A program made the translations under genes and the position numbers. Positions 34,377-42,331 of a stretch of DNA of 64,000 nt are shown piece after piece. Where the stretch lies: contig CALBSO010000104.1 in NCBI GenBank assembly GCA_937968015.1, forward strand, positions 5,732-69,731, written 5' to 3'. How positions within the stretch are numbered: the first letter of the stretch is position 1; each line of letters opens with the position of its first letter. This stretch comes from an uncultured Thermomicrobia bacterium (GTDB lineage: Bacteria > Chloroflexota > Chloroflexia > Thermomicrobiales > JALYUS01). The notes under the pieces were generated by a model, which was given only the letters and a program-made list of their open reading frames with translations, did no database searches and had not been told where the DNA came from.

Positions 34377-35492
34377 TTAGCCAAGCGCGTCCTTAATGCG
34401 GCCCAATATGCCGCGTCCCGGCTCATGCACGCGGACGCCGAATGCGGTCGCGAGTTGCCGCAGGAGGTCGCGCTGCTCCTCGGTCAGTTCGGCCGGTGTC
34501 TCGACGCGTACGGTCACGACCTGATCGCCCCGGCGACCGGAACGGACATCCGGCGCACCCTTGCCACGGATGCGAAAGACCTCACCCGTCTGCGTTCCGG
34601 CCGGGACCGTGATTTTTTCCGGCACACCATCCACCGTCGGCACGTCAATCTCCGCGCCGAGCGCGAGTTGCGCGATGTTCACGGGGAGTGCCAGATGGAT
34701 CGTCAAGCCATCGCGCCGGAAGGTTGGGTCGTCGAGCACGCGCGCGACGACATAGAGGTTGCCGGGCGGGCCGCCACGCACCCCCGCGTCGCCCTGACCG
34801 GCGATGCGAATCTGCATGCCGTCGTCTATTCCGGCGGGGATGGAAACGGAAAGGCTCTTCGTCGTGCGGATGCGGCCCTCGCCCCGGCAGGTCACGCACG
34901 GCTCGGTAATCAACACTCCCTCACCGCCGCACCGGTCACAAGTCGTCGCGGTCATAAACTGGCCAAGAATTGTATTCTGCATGCGGCGAACCTGTCCCGC
35001 TCCCGCGCACTTGGGGCAGACCGCAGGCTGCTTGCCGCCCTCCATCCGCGTGCCGTGGCAGGCCGGGCAGGTATCGTGGTGCGTAACGGAGACTTCTTTC
35101 TCCGCCCCGAAGATCGCCTCCACAAACGTCAGGTTGACCGCCGCGCGAATGTCATCACCGCGCATCGGCGCGCTCGGCGACGCGCCGCTCCGACCGCCAC
35201 CGAAGAACGAATCGAAGATGTCGCTGAAATCGAAGCCGCCGAACGGATTGCCGCCCGCACCCCCATTGACACCGGCGTGCCCGAAGCGGTCGTACGCGGC
35301 GCGTTTGTCGTCGTCCGAGAGCACTTCGTATGCCTCGTTGATCTCCTTAAACCGCTCCTCCGCGCCCGGCTCGCGATTAACGTCCGGGTGATATTGCCGT
35401 GCGAGGCGTCGGTAGGACTTCTTGATCTCGTCACTGTTCGCGCCGCGCTCGACGGCCAGCACTTCGTAGTAATCGCGTCGGGTTTGCGCCAT
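34377..35492 (-). CDS. dnaJ: Chaperone DnaJ (Hsp40)
   Basis: A 371-residue co-chaperone of DnaK. The J-domain has HPD at 35-37 (ARQYHPDVNR), then a Gly/Phe-rich region (GGAGGNPFGGFDFSDIFDSFFGGG) split across residues 77-100, and two zinc centres from four Cys pairs (142/145, 159/162, 185/188, 199/202). The first zinc repeat ends HGTR rather than the usual xGxG. C-terminal substrate domains are complete. No grpE or dnaK is adjacent. Confidence 0.95.
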   Translation of the reverse strand: MAQTRRDYYEVLAVERGANSDEIKKSYRRLARQYHPDVNREPGAEERFKEINEAYEVLSDDDKRAAYDRFGHAGVNGGAGGNPFGGFDFSDIFDSFFGGGRSGASPSAPMRGDDIRAAVNLTFVEAIFGAEKEVSVTHHDTCPACHGTRMEGGKQPAVCPKCAGAGQVRRMQNTILGQFMTATTCDRCGGEGVLITEPCVTCRGEGRIRTTKSLSVSIPAGIDDGMQIRIAGQGDAGVRGGPPGNLYVVARVLDDPTFRRDGLTIHLALPVNIAQLALGAEIDVPTVDGVPEKITVPAGTQTGEVFRIRGKGAPDVRSGRRGDQVVTVRVETPAELTEEQRDLLRQLATAFGVRVHEPGRGILGRIKDALG

Positions 35493-35650
35493 CCGTCATT
35501 TTCCCTTACCGTGCGAAAGTGCGCGCCCCTAACCGGCGCGCATCCCATCAAATCGCGTACTAGTATACGCGTAAAATGGCGATTCGTGACATGGGATTCT
35601 GCACGTTTCGTGATATACGGCGTGACAACGTCAAGGAGCGATGGAGAGCA

Positions 35651-36214
35651 ATGATCGTCGGCACACGGGTCACGCTACGGCCCTTCCGCCCTGAAGACCT
35701 TCCCACATTACGGCAGTGGCATGATGACCCGGAAGTGATGCGCTACTGGGGTGATCGCTACCCGATCGTCGCGGCGCATGCATTCGAAGCGGACATCGCG
35801 CCGAATGGCCGATTCACGCAATTCGATGAGAGCGGCTACTTCGGTATCTGCGACGAATCCGGGCGGCTGATTGGGCGAATTGACTATGAAGGGTTCAAAC
35901 TACCCGAACGCGCGGCGGAGTTGAGTATCTTCATCGGTGAAAAAGATGCGTGGAGCAAGGGTTACGGCTCGGAGGCGGTCACGCTCCTCCTCGAATGGCT
36001 CTTCAACGATCGCGGCGCGCATCGCGTCTGGCTCGAAGTCTTCCCCGACAATATTCGCGCCCAGCGCACCTACGAGAACGTCGGCTTTGTCCGTGAAGGG
36101 ACGCGACGCGAAACGTGGCTCGTGGATGGCCGGTGGCACGACGAGCATCTCTATAGCATGCTCCGGCGCGAATTCAACGCCCGCTACCACCCGGAACGCG
36201 CGTCATCGCATTGA
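35651..36214 (+). CDS. GNAT-family N-acetyltransferase
   Basis: A 187-residue acetyltransferase of the RimJ/RimL-like group. It opens with GTRVTLRPFRPEDLPTLRQW and has the acetyl-CoA-binding segment EKDAWSKGYGSEAVTLLLEW followed by VWLEVFPDNIRAQRTYENVG and a late FVREGTRRETWLVDGRW. Target (protein N-terminus, small molecule or antibiotic) is unknown. ATG 35651 has GGAGAG upstream; an upstream in-frame ATG at 35576 adds 25 non-family residues. Confidence 0.8.
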   Translation: MIVGTRVTLRPFRPEDLPTLRQWHDDPEVMRYWGDRYPIVAAHAFEADIAPNGRFTQFDESGYFGICDESGRLIGRIDYEGFKLPERAAELSIFIGEKDAWSKGYGSEAVTLLLEWLFNDRGAHRVWLEVFPDNIRAQRTYENVGFVREGTRRETWLVDGRWHDEHLYSMLRREFNARYHPERASSH

Positions 36215-36247
36215 CGCTCGCTGTCGTTCCATGTACCATAAATCGTT

Positions 36248-36268
36248 GCGGATTGTTGATCCGCCTTT
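36248..36268 (+). terminator. Weak hairpin after the GNAT gene
   Basis: GCGGAT and ATCCGC around TGTTG, followed by CTTTA. The stem is only six pairs and the T-tract is short, so this may or may not terminate the GNAT transcript before rpsP. Confidence 0.3.
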
Positions 36269-36314
36269 ACGCATGTGACTGAATCTCGATGATACCGAGG
36301 AAGGAACCGCCGAC

Positions 36315-36584
36315 GTGCTGAAACTGCGTTTGACCCGGATGGGCGCCAAGGGGCAGCCCCATTATCGTATCGTTGTCCAGGAAGCGCGCTCGAAGCGCGA
36401 TGGCCGGTTTGTCGAGAACGTCGGCCACTACAACCCGCTCACCGAGCCGAGCACAATCGTCGTCAACGCGGAGCGCGTCAAGTATTGGTTGAGCGTCGGC
36501 GCGCAACCGACCGATTCCGTCGCGTCGCTCCTCAAGCGCGCCGGTGTCACCGCCGGGGCCGCCGCACCCGCCACCGAGGCGTAA
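36315..36584 (+). CDS. rpsP: 30S ribosomal protein S16
   Basis: An 89-residue ribosomal protein with the full family pattern LKLRLTRMGAKGQPHYRIVV, SKRDGRFVENVGHYNPL and LSVGAQPTDSVASLLKRAG. It starts at GTG 36315 with an AAGGAA site upstream and is followed immediately by khpA and rimM, the usual rpsP operon order. trmD, the normal next gene, is missing from the window. Confidence 0.96.
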   Translation: MLKLRLTRMGAKGQPHYRIVVQEARSKRDGRFVENVGHYNPLTEPSTIVVNAERVKYWLSVGAQPTDSVASLLKRAGVTAGAAAPATEA

Positions 36585-36839
36585 ATGGTAGACACCTCCA
36601 GCGAGGCGATGGAAGACCTCGTCCGCTACATTGCTGGGTCGCTCGTCTCCAGCCCGGACCAGATCGGCGTCCGCTCCAACCGCTTCGGCAACAATGTCGA
36701 GGTGCGTCTCACCGTTGCCCCCGAAGAAATGGGCAAGGTGATCGGCCGTCAGGGCAAGATCGCCCGCGCGATCCGCGCGGTGCTCGCCGCCTCTGCCGCG
36801 AAGCAGGGCGTGCGCGTCTCACTCGATATTGACGATTGA
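36585..36839 (+). CDS. khpA: KH-domain RNA-binding protein KhpA
   Basis: An 84-residue protein with one KH domain: the GxxG-type loop is VIGRQGKIARAIRAVL. It binds RNA broadly and, with KhpB, influences cell division and sRNA regulation in other bacteria. The ATG follows the rpsP stop directly (TAAATG), implying coupled translation. Confidence 0.92.
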   Translation: MVDTSSEAMEDLVRYIAGSLVSSPDQIGVRSNRFGNNVEVRLTVAPEEMGKVIGRQGKIARAIRAVLAASAAKQGVRVSLDIDD

Positions 36840-36841
36840 CC

Positions 36842-37417
36842 ATGCCCAACGAGACGCCGCAAGACGGCACGGAGATGCCGGACGCTCCCACGAATGACCC
36901 TTCACCTGCCACTGACACATCGCCCGAACGGCTGATGATCGGCATCATCGGTGCGCCGCACGGCACGAGTGGCGCGATGCGCATCCGCATCATCTCCGAC
37001 TTCCCCGAACGCCTCGCGACCTTGTCACATGTCTCAATCGGCGACGATCAGCAACGCCGCCGTCTCCGCTCGCTGCGTGGCGCCAGCCCCAGCGCGATTT
37101 TGGAGATTAACGGCATCTCCTCGCGCGATGAAGCGAGCATGTATCGCGGCATGCCGCTCTACATGGACATCCGCGACGCCAAACCCCTCGACGAGGGCGA
37201 GTACTACTGGCATCAACTGATCGACATGACCGTCGTCAACGCCGATGGCGAGACGCTCGGTGTGCTCACGAGCATCCTGCAAACCGGCGCGAATGATGTC
37301 TACGTCGTCACGCAACCGGACGGCGCGGAATTGTTGCTCCCCGCGATCAAGGATGTCGTGCTCGAGGTTGATGTGCCGCACAAGCGCATGGTCGCGAAGC
37401 CTCTGGAATACCTCTAA
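36842..37417 (+). CDS. rimM: 16S rRNA maturation factor RimM
   Basis: A 191-residue protein needed for 30S assembly that binds S19. The N-terminal barrel begins IGIIGAPHGTSGAMRIRIISDF and the C-terminal PRC barrel has DEGEYYWHQLIDMTVV, GVLTSILQTGANDVYVV and LLLPAIKDVVLEVDV. It starts 2 bases after the khpA stop. Its stop codon directly abuts the terminal repeat of a small element at 37418. Confidence 0.94.
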   Translation: MPNETPQDGTEMPDAPTNDPSPATDTSPERLMIGIIGAPHGTSGAMRIRIISDFPERLATLSHVSIGDDQQRRRLRSLRGASPSAILEINGISSRDEASMYRGMPLYMDIRDAKPLDEGEYYWHQLIDMTVVNADGETLGVLTSILQTGANDVYVVTQPDGAELLLPAIKDVVLEVDVPHKRMVAKPLEYL

Positions 37418-37559
37418 GAGACTGTTTGGAAGTGCCGTTGAGACACCCGGGTGAGAGCGCGAGCGATACGCAAGCGTACAGCGAGTGGCGCTCAATGCCC
37501 CAAAGATCGCTCATGGAGGCTGTTCTCGGCACCTCAAGGCATATACCAAACAGTTTCTC
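37418..37559. mobile_element. 142-bp element with terminal inverted repeats (MITE-like)
   Basis: The ends read GAGACTGTTTGG (37418 onward) and, inverted, GAGAAACTGTTTGG (ending at 37559). Partial similarity continues inward through AAGTGCCGTTGAG and TATGCCTTGAG. No open frame of note lies inside. A copy of the left end recurs at 40354-40407. This is the expected form of a non-autonomous transposon remnant; no transposase was seen. Confidence 0.6.
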
Positions 37560-37611
37560 AGATCGGTGTAGATCATCCTTGATCCGGTTGCCGGATACGC
37601 ACATTCGTGGG

Positions 37612-38283
37612 TCAAATCTCGCTGTCGCCATCCGCGTCGGATCCCGATGATACATGCCAACGGCGAGCCGCCGCGGCGATTCGCCCGCCGAACCGTTCGG
37701 CGGTGATCCGGTCGCTCGCGGGCGGGGTCTCGTCCGGCCCTTGATCCCCGTTGCTCTGCGCCATCAGCCCCAGGAATGACCCGAGGCGATTCACGTCGTC
37801 CGCGCTGCCGCCACTGGTGTGCCAGCCGGGGAGTTCGCCCAGTGACACCCAGAGCATCCCATGCTGGGCGGCAAAGCCCGCCAATTGTTGGAGCGTGAGG
37901 AGCTTGTCGCCGCTCATGCTTGCCGAGTTCGTGAACCCGGCCGCCAGCTTGTCCTTCCACCGCTGTTCGCTCCAGCGGGGATGAAGCGTCTCCTCCATGA
38001 ACGCCTTGAGCGCCGCCGACCCCGAGCCCATGTAGGTCGGACAGCCGAAGATGATCGCGTCGGCGGTATCGAGCACCTCCCAGTATCGCGTGCGCTCCGC
38101 GACGGGGATCAGGGTGACGTCCGTCCCAGCGACCTGCTCCGCCCCGTACGCAACGGCGCGCGCGAGGACGGCAGTGCGTCCGCGCAGGGCGGGATTTCCC
38201 TGGCTGCCGCTGTCGTAGATGATCGCGATCCGCACCGCCCCGCGGCATGACTCGTCTTGGGTGGATGCTCCGGGTCGTCCCAT
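37612..38283 (-). CDS. Flavodoxin-family (WrbA-like) oxidoreductase
   Basis: About 223 residues. The flavodoxin fold begins at VRIAIIYDSGSQGNPALRG and includes the FMN-contacting GCPTYMGSGSAALKAFMEE and NSASMSGDKLLTLQQ segments. It should bind FMN and may reduce quinones or azo compounds. ATG 38283 is used; a GTG at 38295 overlaps the stop of the SnoaL gene (GTGA), suggesting translational coupling. It is the distal gene of a two-gene unit divergent from a MocR-type regulator. Confidence 0.75.
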   Translation of the reverse strand: MGRPGASTQDESCRGAVRIAIIYDSGSQGNPALRGRTAVLARAVAYGAEQVAGTDVTLIPVAERTRYWEVLDTADAIIFGCPTYMGSGSAALKAFMEETLHPRWSEQRWKDKLAAGFTNSASMSGDKLLTLQQLAGFAAQHGMLWVSLGELPGWHTSGGSADDVNRLGSFLGLMAQSNGDQGPDETPPASDRITAERFGGRIAAAARRWHVSSGSDADGDSEI

Positions 38284-38291
38284 CGTCGCGC

Positions 38292-38744
38292 TCACTTGGC
38301 CAAAGCCACCGATTCCGGCACGGGCATCCGGGATGCGGCGCGTTCGAGGAAGGCGGCCACCGCAGTCGTGTCGAAGTAGAACATCTGCGCGCGAGTGAGC
38401 ATGCCCGCGTGGACCTGGTAGAGGCCGAGCACCGGACATTCGAAGCGCTCTCCGGCTGGGCTGATCCCGCGCTGCCACCAGAGCACCACGACCTCGTTAT
38501 CGCTCGCCGCCACGACGCGCGCATCCATCCGTCGCTCCGCCGCGGTCGGTTGCAGCGGGTCCCAGGTCTCGCCCCATGTGGAGACCTGCCAGTCGCGGCC
38601 CCGACCACTACCCCCGTACGGCAGCGAGGGCGGCCAGTGGAATTCGATATCGGGGTCGAAAAGGTCGCGCAACCGCTGCGTGTCGCGCCCCTCGAGCGCG
38701 TCGAAGATTTCGCGCATCACTGTTACATTATCGCTCGCACTCAT
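38292..38744 (-). CDS. SnoaL-like / nuclear transport factor 2-fold protein
   Basis: A 150-residue single-domain protein: NVTVMREIFDALEGRDTQRL, FDPDIEFHWPPSLP, then WQRGISPAGERFECPVLGLY and FYFDTTAVAAFL. The cone-shaped NTF2-like fold houses many small isomerases, cyclases and binding proteins; function here is unassigned. ATG 38744 has AAGGGA upstream. Coupled to the flavodoxin gene and divergent from the MocR regulator, so probably its regulatory target. Confidence 0.75.
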   Translation of the reverse strand: MSASDNVTVMREIFDALEGRDTQRLRDLFDPDIEFHWPPSLPYGGSGRGRDWQVSTWGETWDPLQPTAAERRMDARVVAASDNEVVVLWWQRGISPAGERFECPVLGLYQVHAGMLTRAQMFYFDTTAVAAFLERAASRMPVPESVALAK

Positions 38745-38775
38745 GGATGGTCCCTTTCTCATTGCTGCACTGCGG

Positions 38776-38801
38776 CGATCGTCACCCCGCTGTGACAATC
38801 G
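38776..38801. promoter_or_regulatory. Inverted repeat between the SnoaL and MocR genes, candidate operator
   Basis: CGATCGTCAC and GTGACAATCG (nine of ten bases complementary) are spaced by 6 bases in the 163-base divergent intergenic region. Its position and symmetry fit a site for the adjacent MocR/GntR regulator. Confidence 0.4.
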
Positions 38802-38848
38802 CATGTCCCAGCGTACGCCTCATATGTCCCCAGAACAAGGCGCAATTC

Positions 38849-38857
38849 TGATACAAT
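38849..38857 (+). promoter_or_regulatory. Candidate extended -10 promoter for the MocR gene
   Basis: TGATACAAT matches the TGnTACAAT extended -10 form, 51 bases upstream of ATG 38908. No convincing -35 box. Confidence 0.35.
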
Positions 38858-38907
38858 CGAGGGGGCTATTTACACGACCCAACGACGTACGGAGATTCGG
38901 AGGAATC

Positions 38908-40355
38908 ATGCCTCGACAGGCTGTGGCGGTCGTCCCGCCTCCGCTCGATCTCGATCGCACAGCGACCGACCCGCTGCACCGCCAGATCTATGAGCGCCTC
39001 CGCGACGCGATCCTCGCGGAGCAGTTGTCCCCGGGCGCGCGCTTGCCCTCGGTGCTCGGTCTGGCGAGCCACCTCGGCGTCGCGCGCAACACCGTCGCCG
39101 ACGCGTATGCCCAGTTGCAGGCGGAGGGCTACCTCGTCAGCAAGGTCGGGTCCGGCACGATCGTCGCCCCGGGCATTCCGGATCGCCCGCTTCCGATCAA
39201 CAATACCGATCACTCGGGCATCGTGCCGCGGCCGGACCTCCCCGCATGGCAGGGCCCACCGGTCGTGGGCGACCCGCCGCCCCTCCGCCCAGGGGTGCCC
39301 CCCTCGACCTTTTCCCCTATGAGACATGGGCGCGCCTGATCGCCCACCACACGCGTCACTCTCTTCGCGCAGTCGCTGCCTATCAGGGCCCCGCCGGCTA
39401 CCTGCCGTTGCGCGCGGCAATCGCGGCGCATCTCGCCGTCGCGCGCGGCGTCCGCTGCACACCGGAGCAAGTCATCGTCACGCCCGGGTCGCAGGGGGCG
39501 CTCGATCTCGTGGCCCGCGCACTGCTCCGCAGCGGTGATCACGTCTGGCAGGAGGAGCCGGGCAATCCGGGGGCGCGCGGGGCATTCATCGGCGCGGGTG
39601 CCGACCTGACGCCAATCCCAATTGACGCGGAGGGGCTCGCGGTCTCGGTCGGCGTGGCGCGCGATCCGCAGGCACGCCTCGCGTACGTGACTCCCGCACA
39701 CCAATTCCCGCTCGGCGTCGCCATGAGCCTCACGCGGCGGCTGGCGCTGCTGGCATGGGCGAGGGAGACGGCTGCGTGGATCGTCGAGGAGGACTACGAC
39801 AGCGAGTATCGCTTCCGCGGGCGGCCGCTGACTGCGTTGCAAGCACTGGACCACGCCGATCGCGTGATCTACGTGGGCACCTTCAGCCGGATCCTCTTCC
39901 CCGCACTGCGCGTCGGGTATCTCGTGAGCCCGCCGGATCTCGTTGATACCTTGGTCGCCACCCGCCGTTACATTGACCGGCACCCGCCGATCCTGGAGCA
40001 ACTGGCGCTGACGGATTTCCTCGCCCGCGGCCACCTCGCCCGGCATGTGCGACGGATGCGGACAATCTACGCTGCCCGGGGCGCCGCGCTGGTGGCCGCC
40101 GTGGCTGCGGAGTGTGACGGATTGCTGGACATCCGCATGCCAGAGAGCGGCCTGCATGCCGTCGGGTGGCTGCGGCCGGGGATGGACGACCGGGGCGCCG
40201 CACATCGCGCGAATCACGTCGGGATCGGCGTGCTCCCGCTCTCGGCCTTCGCGCTGGAGCCGCTGCCGCGCGGTGGCCTCTTGATCGGGTACGGCGCGGT
40301 GTCCGAGGGGGATATGCGCGCCGTCGTGCGGCAGCTCGCGCGGGCAATCCGCTGA
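38908..40355 (+). pseudogene. MocR-type regulator (GntR HTH plus aminotransferase-like domain), frameshifted
   Basis: Two overlapping frames together form one MocR/PdxR-type protein of about 480 residues. The first (from ATG 38908, GGAGG upstream) holds the winged helix DPLHRQIYERLRDAILAEQL and LARNTVADAY-like recognition region. The second (to 40355) holds the fold-type I domain from LDLFPYETWARL onward. They join at a run of six Cs (39298-39303); one extra C would restore RPGVPPLDLFPYE. The break may be real or a sequencing error. In the PLP-lysine position the sequence is YVGTFSRILFPALRVGY, with Arg where active relatives have Lys. Confidence 0.75.
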
Positions 40356-40407
40356 GAAACTGTGTGGGAAGTGCCGTTGAGAGACCTTGGACACCCGGGT
40401 GAGAGCG
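40354..40407. repeat. Second copy of the GAGAAACTGT element end
   Basis: GAGAAACTGTGTGGGAAGTG and the following GAGA...CACCCGGGTGAGAGCG match the left end of the element at 37418, with a 7-base difference. Both copies are in the same orientation and both directly abut a stop codon (rimM TAA, mocR TGA). The 2.9-kb stretch between them is therefore flanked by direct repeats. Confidence 0.65.
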
Positions 40408-40431
40408 GTACGAAACCGCCTGCGCCGACGC

Positions 40432-41163
40432 TTACTTCTGCCGCCTCGGTGTGCGAGGCGGCGTGTCCACGGCATGCCCGCGCCGCGCCGCGAGGGCTTG
40501 CCAGATTGCCTCATCGGGCAACGCGGCGACCTTCGCGAGCACCAGGGCATGATAGAAAAGGTCCGCGATCTCATTCGCCAGGAGGTCACGACCGTTCGCG
40601 TCGCCGCGCTCGGCATTTTTCGCGCCGATCACGACTTCCGTCGCCTCTTCGCCGATCTTCTTGGCGATCTTGTCCACACCTTCACGAAACAGATAGGTCG
40701 TATACGAGCCGTCCGGCATCGTGCGCTGCCGCTCCGCGATGACCGCCACGACTGCGCGCAGCACCTCGGGGCCGATCCTTTGGGTCTCTTCCGTCACCTC
40801 GTATTCAGCGGCGATGTACGCTGGTTCGGTCATCGGGCGGTGAAAGCAGGAAGGCCTTCCCGTATGGCAGGTCGGGCCGTGCGGTATTGCGCGGACGAGG
40901 AGGGCATCACCATCGCAATCGGCGGTGACCGATACGACATCGAGGAAGTGCCCGGAGGTTGCCCCCTTTTCCCACAGTTCCTGCCTGCTCCGGCTCCAGA
41001 ACCAGACGTGCGGCCCGACGAGCGTGCGACGCAATGATTCCGCGTTCATATGCCCGACCATCAGGATGGCCGCCGTCGTGGCGTCCTGCACGACCGCAGT
41101 CACAAGGCCATGCCCGTCCCAATCTATCGTCGTCGGGTCAATCAATGATCGTGTCGCGGTCAC
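40432..41163 (-). CDS. hisIE: Bifunctional phosphoribosyl-AMP cyclohydrolase / phosphoribosyl-ATP pyrophosphatase
   Basis: A 243-residue fusion performing steps 2 and 3 of histidine synthesis. The N-terminal cyclohydrolase has ILMVGHMNAESLRRTL, FWSRSRQELWEKGATSGHFL and zinc residues in DCDGDALL and GPTCHTGRPSCF. The C-terminal pyrophosphatase has TTYLFREGVDKIAKKIGEEA and NEIADLFYHALVL. GTG 41163 is preceded by AAGGGG; longer in-frame starts add unrelated residues. No other his genes are close. Confidence 0.92.
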   Translation of the reverse strand: MTATRSLIDPTTIDWDGHGLVTAVVQDATTAAILMVGHMNAESLRRTLVGPHVWFWSRSRQELWEKGATSGHFLDVVSVTADCDGDALLVRAIPHGPTCHTGRPSCFHRPMTEPAYIAAEYEVTEETQRIGPEVLRAVVAVIAERQRTMPDGSYTTYLFREGVDKIAKKIGEEATEVVIGAKNAERGDANGRDLLANEIADLFYHALVLAKVAALPDEAIWQALAARRGHAVDTPPRTPRRQK

Positions 41164-41248
41164 CCTCGTCCATCCCCTTTCGGTGTCGGCGCATCCCTCC
41201 TCTCGCACTCTGCGCGGCGAAGACGATGCCAATGCTATACTAGCATGA

Positions 41249-41914
41249 GTGGATGGCAACGGCGTTCCAATCATCGTGCGGAGACTCAGCGGCGGCGCGC
41301 TTGCCGTCGGCGCGGCCGGCGCGGCGGTTATCACGGCGATGTACGCATGCGTACGATATGGCGAGCGGGAAACAGTGCAGCGGTCCGCGGATGCCATTGT
41401 CGTCCTCGGCGCGCAGGTCCACCGGAACGGCCGCCCATCCGCCGCCTTACGGGGCAGGGTCCAACGAGCGGTGGCGTTGTATCATGCGGGTCTCGCACCG
41501 CGTCTGATCGTGACGGGCGGCGTTGGCGAGGCGGGCATCGCGGAGGCGTCAGTGATGCAGGCGCTCGCCATCGCGGCTGGCGTGCCGGAGATCGCGCTCG
41601 TGATTGAGCCACGGGCGAGGCGGACGTTGGAGAGCGCACGCGCCGTCGGAGTGATCGGTCGGCAGGGGGAATGGCGGTCGGTGATCGTCGTCAGTGATCC
41701 GTTCCACCTGTGGCGGACAATGCTGATGTTTCTCGATGAGGGGTTCTCAGTGCAGACAGCGGCGACGGATGATCGATACTACAGCGAACGGAGCCGCCGG
41801 TTCTATCGCGGTCGCGAGATGGCGGCCCTATTCGTGCAAACGGTGATCGGCGAGATACCGCCGCGCGCATGGCAGCGGGCGGCAAGGCAGAGGAGGGGCG
41901 TGCATGACGATTGA
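41249..41914 (+). CDS. YdcF/DUF218-family membrane-anchored protein
   Basis: A 221-residue protein with one N-terminal hydrophobic helix (LAVGAAGAAVITAMYACV) and a DUF218 domain: ADAIVVLGAQVHRNGRPS, RLIVTGGVGEAGIAEASVM, IEPRARRTLESARAV and VIVVSDPFHLWRTMLMF. Relatives bind SAM or act in envelope (ElyC/SanA) homeostasis. GTG 41249 lies only 7 bases after a TATACT box, so the mRNA may be nearly leaderless. Divergent from hisIE. Confidence 0.78.
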   Translation: MDGNGVPIIVRRLSGGALAVGAAGAAVITAMYACVRYGERETVQRSADAIVVLGAQVHRNGRPSAALRGRVQRAVALYHAGLAPRLIVTGGVGEAGIAEASVMQALAIAAGVPEIALVIEPRARRTLESARAVGVIGRQGEWRSVIVVSDPFHLWRTMLMFLDEGFSVQTAATDDRYYSERSRRFYRGREMAALFVQTVIGEIPPRAWQRAARQRRGVHDD

Positions 41915-42137
41915 AGACGCATACGCAGAGCCGGTGGCGAAGAAAAAACGGAAAGACCGCGCGTTCGCGATCGGCATCCTGCTTGGCATCCTGGCGGGGG
42001 TGATCGCGACACTCGTACTCAATCGCGCCGCCGAGGACGACGAGATGCTGGACGACGAGCCGGTTGTCGAGTTGCAGCCGGCGTTCATCCCGCACGACGA
42101 GCAGCCGACCGGCCCGATTGCGGAGCCGTCGGTATGA
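41904..42137 (+). CDS. Small single-pass membrane protein
   Basis: A 77-residue protein: charged N-terminus ending KKKRKDR, one membrane helix (AFAIGILLGILAGVIATLVL), then an acidic tail rich in Glu/Asp/Pro. It overlaps the DUF218 gene by 11 bases and has AGGAGGGG before the ATG. I do not recognise a named family. It belongs to a coupled set with the next small gene. Confidence 0.6.
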   Translation: MTIEDAYAEPVAKKKRKDRAFAIGILLGILAGVIATLVLNRAAEDDEMLDDEPVVELQPAFIPHDEQPTGPIAEPSV

Positions 42138-42313
42138 AGATAACCCGTGCTGACAGCCGCCCGCGCATCGCGGTCAAGTATCTGACGCTGGGCCTCGTGA
42201 TCGGGCTCTTTTTCGCGCCTCGCGCGGGTGCGGAGACCGTCAAGGCATGCGTCGCGTCACTGCAAGACCTGTTCGGTACATTCGGCGGCAACGAATTTAC
42301 CGAACCGTCTTAG
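42134..42313 (+). CDS. Short YtxH-like membrane protein
   Basis: A 59-residue open frame whose ATG overlaps the preceding stop (ATGA). It reads YLTLGLVIGLFFAPRAGAET in the centre; the G-x-x-x-G-L-F-F-A-P-x-x-G-x-E-T pattern is the hallmark of YtxH-like/gas-vesicle-associated small membrane proteins. Basic residues precede the helix. Function unknown; relatives in firmicutes are stress-induced. Confidence 0.6.
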   Translation: MKITRADSRPRIAVKYLTLGLVIGLFFAPRAGAETVKACVASLQDLFGTFGGNEFTEPS

Positions 42314-42331
42314 AAAAGAATTGTAGGCGAC

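Noticed and set aside
35553..35570. Palindrome CGCGTACTAGTATACGCG between dnaJ and the GNAT gene, considered as a heat-shock (CIRCE/HrcA) site.
   Set aside because: It does not match CIRCE (TTAGCACTC-N9-GAGTGCTAA) and is shorter; left unassigned.
34122..35654. A 510-codon plus-strand open frame opposite dnaJ and fhaA.
   Set aside because: Antisense shadow; the minus strand carries unmistakable DnaJ and FHA motifs.
41233..41246. Palindrome ATGCTA-TAC-TAGCAT at the start of the DUF218 gene, considered as an operator.
   Set aside because: It overlaps a -10 box and is short; no second site or regulator gene supports it.
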